A stretch of DNA of 9,872 nt, taken from Candidatus Adiutrix sp. Its GTDB lineage: Bacteria > Desulfobacterota > Desulfarculia > Adiutricales > Adiutricaceae. The notes beneath the pieces are model-generated. The model saw nothing but the letters and a program-made list of their open reading frames with translations. It had not been told where the DNA came from and searched no databases. Positions 5,590 through 9,872 of the stretch are shown here, piece after piece. The stretch lies in assembly GCA_031283395.1 (NCBI GenBank), contig JAITBV010000228.1, positions 1 through 9,872 of the forward strand, read 5' to 3'. A program made the position numbers and the translations under genes. Every line of letters begins with the position of its first letter. Position 1 is the first letter of the stretch.

Positions 5590-6864
5590 ATGGATTTTTT
5601 CATCATTGGCGTCAGCCATCACCGGGCTCCGGTGTCGCTGCGAGAAAAAATGCCGCCTCCGGAAGTCCTGGAAGCGGCTCTCCAGACCCTTCAGGACCAG
5701 AACGCCGATCTGGCGGAAAGCCTGGTCCTTTCCACTTGCAATCGGTTGGAAGTGCTGGTGGTCTCAGGCCAGCCCGAAACCGCGGCCAAGGCTGCGGCTG
5801 AAGCCCTGGCCCGGGCGGCCGGTCTCTCCCTGGATGAACTCGGTCCCTGTCTTCATCAATATTTCGGCCTTAAAGCCGTCCGCCATATCTTCAGGGTGTC
5901 GGCCAGCCTGGACTCCCAGGTTTTGGGCGAACCTCAAATATTGGGGCAGGTCAAGGCGGCTTTCCGGGAGTCTGTCCACCGGGGACGGGCCGGGGCCTTC
6001 CTTCACAAACTGATGCACCGGGCCTTCCGGACAGCCAAGCGGGTGCGCGGGGAAACCCGCCTGGCCGGGGGGACCGTGTCCGTGGCCGGCGCGGCCGTGG
6101 CCCTGGCCCGGAGCCTGTGGGGACGGGACCTGGCCCGGGCCGGGGTCGTTATCCTGGGGGCCGGCCCCATGGCCGCCCTGGCCGCCAACAACTTGAGAAA
6201 TCGCGCCGCGGCCGATCTGACCATACTGGGCCGCACCCTGGCCAGGGCCGAAGCCCTGGCTGCCAAGACCGGCGCGGCCGTCCGCCCTTGGTCGGAACTT
6301 CCGGCGGCCCTGGCCCGGGCCGACGTGGTGATCACCGCCACGGGGGCCCGGGACCCTGTCCTGACAGCGGAAAACCTGCGGCCTGTCCTGGCCGAACGCC
6401 CCACGCGCCCCCTTTTCATCATCGACATAGGGGTGCCCCGGAACGCCGCCCACGATGTCAAACGGCTCAAGAACGTGGTATTGCGCAATATCGACGACCT
6501 CAATGAAACGGTCTGGGAAAATCGTCTGAACCGGGCCGAAGAAGCTTCGGCGGCCGAAGCCGTGGTGAAAGAGGAGGTGGACAAGTTCGGCCGATGGCTG
6601 ACCCGGCAGGCCCACCAGCCCACCCTGGCCGCCCTGACCCGCAAAGCCGAAAGCATCCGCCGGCTGGAATTGAAAAAAACCCTGAGCCAGCATGATTTCG
6701 ACTCCGACCAAAGGGCGGCCCTGGAAGTCATGACCGCGGCCCTGGTGCGACGACTTTTGCACGACCCTTTGGTGTTCATTAAAAATTCGTCCCCGGCCGG
6801 GGAGGGCTGTCCGGAATCCCGGCGGGGCTGCGTCCTTTCCATCCGGCGGGCCTTCAATTTATAG
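5590..6864 (+). CDS. hemA: glutamyl-tRNA reductase
   Basis: Reduces glutamyl-tRNA(Glu) to glutamate-1-semialdehyde with NADPH, the first committed step of C5-pathway tetrapyrrole synthesis in the cytoplasm. The product has 424 residues, normal for the family. Motifs in order: IGVSHHRAPVSLREK (6-20), LSTCNRLEV (47-55) with catalytic Cys50, HIFRVSASLDSQVLGEPQILGQVKAAF (99-125) with the conserved His99, the NADPH-binding VVILGAGPMA (186-195, Pro where Glu is common), and a C-terminal helical dimerisation region (to ~400). The tail beyond residue ~395 contains Cys407-Pro408 and Cys414. The ribosome site is weak (GGAAACC before ATG), and the preceding spacer holds a mini-ORF and a hairpin, so translation may be regulated. 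It follows precorrin-2 dehydrogenase by 106 bp. The call is secure. Confidence 0.97.
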   Translation: MDFFIIGVSHHRAPVSLREKMPPPEVLEAALQTLQDQNADLAESLVLSTCNRLEVLVVSGQPETAAKAAAEALARAAGLSLDELGPCLHQYFGLKAVRHIFRVSASLDSQVLGEPQILGQVKAAFRESVHRGRAGAFLHKLMHRAFRTAKRVRGETRLAGGTVSVAGAAVALARSLWGRDLARAGVVILGAGPMAALAANNLRNRAAADLTILGRTLARAEALAAKTGAAVRPWSELPAALARADVVITATGARDPVLTAENLRPVLAERPTRPLFIIDIGVPRNAAHDVKRLKNVVLRNIDDLNETVWENRLNRAEEASAAEAVVKEEVDKFGRWLTRQAHQPTLAALTRKAESIRRLELKKTLSQHDFDSDQRAALEVMTAALVRRLLHDPLVFIKNSSPAGEGCPESRRGCVLSIRRAFNL

Positions 6865-6918
6865 GGACCGGACAAGTTACTCTTATGACGGGAAAATTCA
6901 GGTCCATACCCATATATA

Positions 6919-6947
6919 TTGACAAAAACATTATAAAGGGTTAAAAT
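6919..6947 (+). promoter_or_regulatory. strong sigma-70 promoter for the DAC-domain gene
   Basis: TTGACA (6919-6924, perfect -35), exactly 17 bases, then TAAAAT (6942-6947, five of six -10 bases). It lies in the most AT-rich stretch of the window, after the hemA stop at 6864 and 129 bases before the ATG at 7076. Transcription should start near 6954, giving a leader of about 120 nt. This makes the DAC gene independently expressed from the hemA cluster. Confidence 0.75.
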
Positions 6948-6955
6948 TATATTGT
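6928..6955. promoter_or_regulatory. candidate operator: imperfect inverted repeat over the -10 box
   Basis: ACATTATAA (6928-6936), a 10-base spacer, then TTATATTGT (6947-6955), the reverse complement of which is ACAATATAA: eight of nine positions match. The repeat spans the last part of the -35/-10 spacer, the whole -10 box and the predicted start point, where a bound repressor would block transcription. AT-rich sequence raises the chance of fortuitous symmetry. Confidence 0.4.
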
Positions 6956-7075
6956 GGGTAGTGTCTCCAAGTCCAGACGACTGTCGTTAGGGCTGCTTCA
7001 TTTGAGCCGGGCGTCTCCACACGAAAACCAGGGTCTTGACCGAGAGTTGGGCCATGAGTTGATGAGGCGGGGTAA

Positions 7076-8914
7076 ATGGGTGAAGGACTCGAAAAATATT
7101 TCGACCAGGAGTTCTCCTCCAGTGGCGACAGCTCTGTCCCGCCCCTGTCCCTGTCTGAAAAAACCAAGGAACACTCCGCCAGCCCCCTGAGCACCACCCG
7201 GCGCCACCTGAAGAATTTCATCAGCCAGTATCTGAAAATAATATGGGAAACCCCGATTTTCGACCTCTCCCTGGTGTGCCACAGCGCCTGGCCCAGGGGC
7301 TCCCGGTGGTCCCTGGCCAGCCTCAAATACCCCCTGGAGATATTTCACAGCCTGGGTGAAAACGGCGGCGGGCCTGATTTGAGCGCCAGCTTTTATTCCC
7401 GCCACAGCGAAAGCGTCATGGATTTCCTGCGCCTGAAGGAAATCTGCGAAGAATTCGACTCCGAGTTCCAGGTGGTGGACCTTTCGCCCCTGGACTGGGG
7501 CGACGCGGTGGTTTTTCCCATAATGGCCTTCAGGCGGGCCGATCTGGCCGCGCTGAGGATATTGAACAGCGAATCCGACCTTGATCTCTTTGAGATCGAC
7601 TCCTTTTTTCAAGCCCTCCTGAAATCCCTGGACCAGCACCTGGCCGGGCAGGCCTTTGACCTGAACCTGCCCATGACCCTGGACCCCGGGCGCATCGACT
7701 TTCTCCAGGCCCAGGCTGCGGAGAGCTTCCTGGAACGGGTGGCCGGTACGCCCGAAGTGCTGGACGCGGAATCCCTGTTCAGCAACATAAACCTTGTCTC
7801 CTCCATGCAGTATGAACGCCGGGACAACAATTCCTACATCCTCCTGGTGCCCCGGCATTTTCCAGACCTCAGCTTCAACTGCAAATTCCAGGAGCCCATT
7901 AAAATAAACGCCTACCGGAAGTTCCGCAAACTTCTGGAGACCACCAGCCACAAAAACCTGCTCATAACCGACGGCTCCTACATCCTGGGCACCGGCACGG
8001 TGGCCGACTCCTATGACCCCAGGCAGGACAAGGTTTTCCAGATAAGCATCCTGGGCCACCTGACCTGGACCCTTTCCTGCAACGGCGACAACCTCCTGAC
8101 TTACGACCACGGCAAGATATCGGAACGCCACAAGGTGCTGGACCGCACCAAGTTCCTGTCCACCTTCAACAGGGTCCTGGACATGGAAGAGGACAAGATC
8201 TGGTCCATCCTGCGGATGCTGGAAACGCTGACCGACGAAAAGCAAGGCACCACCCTCATCTTTTCCGACAACGCCGCCAAAGAGGCCGCCCGCTTGAAAA
8301 GTGAAGGTTTCGCCGTGATCCCCTTCGAGGTCACGGCGGAAAACGTGGCCGCCTATTCCGTGATCGACGGGGCGGTGCTTCTGGATCAGGACTGCCGTTG
8401 CCACGCCTTCGGCGTCATCCTGGATGGAGATTCCATAGGCGACAAGGCCGACGCCTCCCGGGGGGCCCGCTACAATTCGGCCCTTCGCTACTTTGAAAAG
8501 CGCCGTAGCTGCGGCGACCGGCTCTGCTTGGTCATCCTGTCCGACGATGGCATGCTGGATATCGTGCCGATCCTGAAGCCCAAGGTCAAACGCAGCCGCA
8601 TCGACGCCCTGATGATCCGGCTCATGAACATAACCAGCCAGGGCGAAATAGACCTGGACCAGTATTTCGACTGCCTGTTTGAATTGAAACAGTTCGATTT
8701 CTGCCTCCCGCCGGATGTGCTGGCCTTGATCGACGAGGGCCTGGAAAAATCACTGGAGCCCGGGGACGGTTATTTTCAGATCGATCCCCTGTCCCGGGTG
8801 GGCTTGACAGGTCTGGAGCTTCTGACCCACGACCCGGACACGGGCGAATCTTTCTTCCTCGATGATCATGAACAGTGGATTGAAAGCGGCCACATGGACG
8901 AAACGGACGGCTGA
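7076..8914 (+). CDS. DAC (DisA_N-like) domain protein with a large N-terminal putative sensor region; divergent diadenylate cyclase
   Basis: A soluble 612-residue protein; an in-frame TAA abuts the ATG and GAGG lies eight bases ahead, so the start is firm. Residues ~375-500 look like a diadenylate cyclase domain, the fold that makes c-di-AMP from ATP: a helix/strand opening (SILRMLETL...TTLIFSDNAAKEAARL), then SVIDGAVLLD with the DGA motif at 431-433, then SRGARYNSALRYF (461-473), then LCLVILSDDGMLDIVPIL (483-500). Canonical enzymes have GT-RHR-AA where this has GA-RYN-SA, so the first Arg is kept but His and the second Arg are not. Residues 40-370 contain no family I can name with confidence; DAC proteins with N-terminal 'probable sensor' domains (DACN-type) are known and may include it. 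Residues 500-612 are an acidic, mostly helical extension. No membrane segment is seen. GC is lower than in the neighbours: single 60-base samples give about 47% and 55% here against about 67% in the next gene. It has its own promoter. Confidence 0.72.
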   Translation: MGEGLEKYFDQEFSSSGDSSVPPLSLSEKTKEHSASPLSTTRRHLKNFISQYLKIIWETPIFDLSLVCHSAWPRGSRWSLASLKYPLEIFHSLGENGGGPDLSASFYSRHSESVMDFLRLKEICEEFDSEFQVVDLSPLDWGDAVVFPIMAFRRADLAALRILNSESDLDLFEIDSFFQALLKSLDQHLAGQAFDLNLPMTLDPGRIDFLQAQAAESFLERVAGTPEVLDAESLFSNINLVSSMQYERRDNNSYILLVPRHFPDLSFNCKFQEPIKINAYRKFRKLLETTSHKNLLITDGSYILGTGTVADSYDPRQDKVFQISILGHLTWTLSCNGDNLLTYDHGKISERHKVLDRTKFLSTFNRVLDMEEDKIWSILRMLETLTDEKQGTTLIFSDNAAKEAARLKSEGFAVIPFEVTAENVAAYSVIDGAVLLDQDCRCHAFGVILDGDSIGDKADASRGARYNSALRYFEKRRSCGDRLCLVILSDDGMLDIVPILKPKVKRSRIDALMIRLMNITSQGEIDLDQYFDCLFELKQFDFCLPPDVLALIDEGLEKSLEPGDGYFQIDPLSRVGLTGLELLTHDPDTGESFFLDDHEQWIESGHMDETDG

Positions 8915-9857
8915 AAACCTGGATCATATCTTTGAGGCCCCGGTCCGGCCGCCGGCGGCGAGTGACGGTTACGGCCGGCTCGTCGGGGCGGCCGGCTTTC
9001 TTTCGCCCGAAGCTGGCCAAGCTGGAGAACTTGTCGCCCGCCTGACCCGCCGGAACCCGGACGAAGCCCGCGCCCTGGTGGCCTTCGGTTGCCTTTGGGT
9101 GGATGACCGCCCCTTTTCGGATCCCGTCCGCTCCCTGGCCGGCCATAGCCACTTCCGCTTCAATCCGCCGGCCTACGGCCCGGTGCGTTTCTACGAGGCC
9201 GACCCCGGCCGCATAGTCCACGAAGACGACGACCTTCTTATCTACCATAAGGAGGCCGGCCGCCCCTCCCAGGGGGTGCCTTACGACGCCCATAACAATG
9301 TGCTGGCCGCCCTCGGCCGGCTATTGACCGGCCGCGGCGGGCCGGCCGGGCTCTGGCTCCCCCATCGCCTGGACGCCGAAACTTCGGGCCTCTTGCTCCT
9401 GGCTAAGAACCAGGCCGCGGCCGGAGCGGTGGGCCGGGCCTTTCAGGCCGGCCAGGTGACCAGGACTTATCTGGCCCTAGGCCTGGGCGCCCGGCCGGAA
9501 CGGGATTTTTTTCAGGTCGAGGCGGCCATCGCCAAGGAGGGGGCGCGCTACGTGACCCGCCCGGAGGGCCCCGGCCGGGCCGCCCGGACTGATTTCACCG
9601 TGCTGGACCAGAGGGATTTCGCTCCCGGAGCCCCGGAGATGAAGGAAATTCTCTTCCGGGCCGAGCCCCTGACCGGCCGCACCCACCAGATCCGCCTGCA
9701 CCTGGCCCTGGCCGGATGGCCGGTCCGCGGCGACCGTTTCTACGGCCGGGCCGAAGTGGAGGCGGCCAGTCCGGCCCCGCGCCTGATGCTGGCCGCGGTC
9801 AGCCTGGGCCTCTCCCACCCGGCCCGCTCCGGCCGCCTGGAAGTGAGCCTGATCTGA
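8862..9857 (+). CDS. RluA-family RNA pseudouridine synthase
   Basis: Isomerises uridine to pseudouridine in rRNA or tRNA. The up-to-331-residue product carries the RluA catalytic motif LPHRLDAETSGLLLLAK (166-182) with Asp171, then VTRTYLAL (199-206), ARTDFTVL (241-248), and EPLTGRTHQIRLHLALAGWPVRGDRFYG (268-295). Residues ~55-100 (ELVARLTRRNPDEARALVAFGCLWVDDRPF) look like a weak S4-type RNA-binding region. The start is uncertain: ATG at 8862 or 8868 lies inside the end of the DAC gene, giving a 47-53 base overlap without a clear ribosome site; TTG 8880 or a later start is possible. The overlap suggests translation coupled to the DAC gene. The exact target site (as for RluA, C or D) cannot be told from sequence. 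Codon use is GC-rich like the rest of the chromosome. Confidence 0.9.
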   Translation: MIMNSGLKAATWTKRTAENLDHIFEAPVRPPAASDGYGRLVGAAGFLSPEAGQAGELVARLTRRNPDEARALVAFGCLWVDDRPFSDPVRSLAGHSHFRFNPPAYGPVRFYEADPGRIVHEDDDLLIYHKEAGRPSQGVPYDAHNNVLAALGRLLTGRGGPAGLWLPHRLDAETSGLLLLAKNQAAAGAVGRAFQAGQVTRTYLALGLGARPERDFFQVEAAIAKEGARYVTRPEGPGRAARTDFTVLDQRDFAPGAPEMKEILFRAEPLTGRTHQIRLHLALAGWPVRGDRFYGRAEVEAASPAPRLMLAAVSLGLSHPARSGRLEVSLI

Positions 9858-9872
9858 TTTTATAAGGCTACA

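Noticed and set aside
5764..6762. 332-codon minus-strand frame opposite hemA
   Set aside because: Shadow of hemA: Gly/Gln-rich, no motifs, while the plus-strand hemA is unmistakable.
6977..6987. Odd palindrome ACGACTGTCGT in the DAC leader
   Set aside because: Short, with a one-base centre so it cannot form a real hairpin, and isolated; likely chance.
6954..7190. GTG-started 78-codon frame beginning at the predicted transcription start of the DAC gene
   Set aside because: No Shine-Dalgarno can exist ahead of it in a transcript starting near 6954, and it overlaps the DAC coding sequence out of frame with basic, low-complexity content.
6998..8404. 468-codon open frame on the minus strand opposite the DAC gene
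   Set aside because: Its residues are Gly/Gln/Val/His-rich, the usual composition of an antisense shadow of a GC-rich gene, with no recognisable motifs; the plus-strand frame has a promoter, ribosome site and DAC motifs.

Overview
The window is GC-rich bacterial chromosome, packed with housekeeping genes on both strands. Its gene content suggests an anaerobic deltaproteobacterium (Desulfobacterota): a stand-alone precorrin-2 dehydrogenase next to hemA, a RicT/PSP1 protein directly after holB, and a diadenylate-cyclase-type (DAC) protein in what otherwise looks like a Gram-negative genome. That placement is an inference from gene content and was not tested by any search.

Layout. Positions 1-1689 hold three minus-strand genes read right to left: a 160-residue hypothetical with a Pro/Ala/Lys-rich tail carrying two Trp-Trp-Glu motifs, a 93-residue small acidic conserved-looking protein, and the N-terminal 285 residues of a YifB/ComM-type Mg-chelatase-like AAA+ ATPase that leaves the window at position 1. 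A divergent intergenic region (1690-1857) contains a perfect 7-bp hairpin and a minus-strand TATAAT. Rightward from there come a YhaM-like OB-fold/HD 3'-5' exonuclease and holB (DNA polymerase III delta'), overlapping by one base (TGATG). After a 113-bp gap come ricT and a precorrin-2 dehydrogenase overlapping it by 23 bases, then a 106-bp gap with a perfectly placed Shine-Dalgarno, a 6-codon mini-ORF and a strong hairpin, then hemA (glutamyl-tRNA reductase).

From 6865 the character changes. An AT-rich 211-bp spacer carries a near-consensus sigma-70 promoter (TTGACA, 17 bp, TAAAAT) with an imperfect inverted repeat laid over its -10 box. This drives a 612-residue protein with a divergent DAC domain at residues ~375-500 (DGA motif kept, the RHR motif replaced by RYN) behind a ~370-residue N-terminal region I do not recognise with certainty. 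Its GC content is visibly lower than that of its neighbours. A RluA-family pseudouridine synthase starts inside the end of this gene and closes the window.

How the genes fit together: YhaM-like nuclease plus delta' form a DNA replication/processing pair. Precorrin-2 dehydrogenase and HemA are the siroheme branch and the first committed step of tetrapyrrole synthesis, which in sulfate-reducing bacteria also feeds the siroheme-dependent heme route. The DAC protein is the one gene here that looks like a dedicated signalling system, and is the best candidate for something not well described. No RNA genes, insertion sequences or CRISPR arrays were seen, and no stretch above 300 bases lacks a gene.
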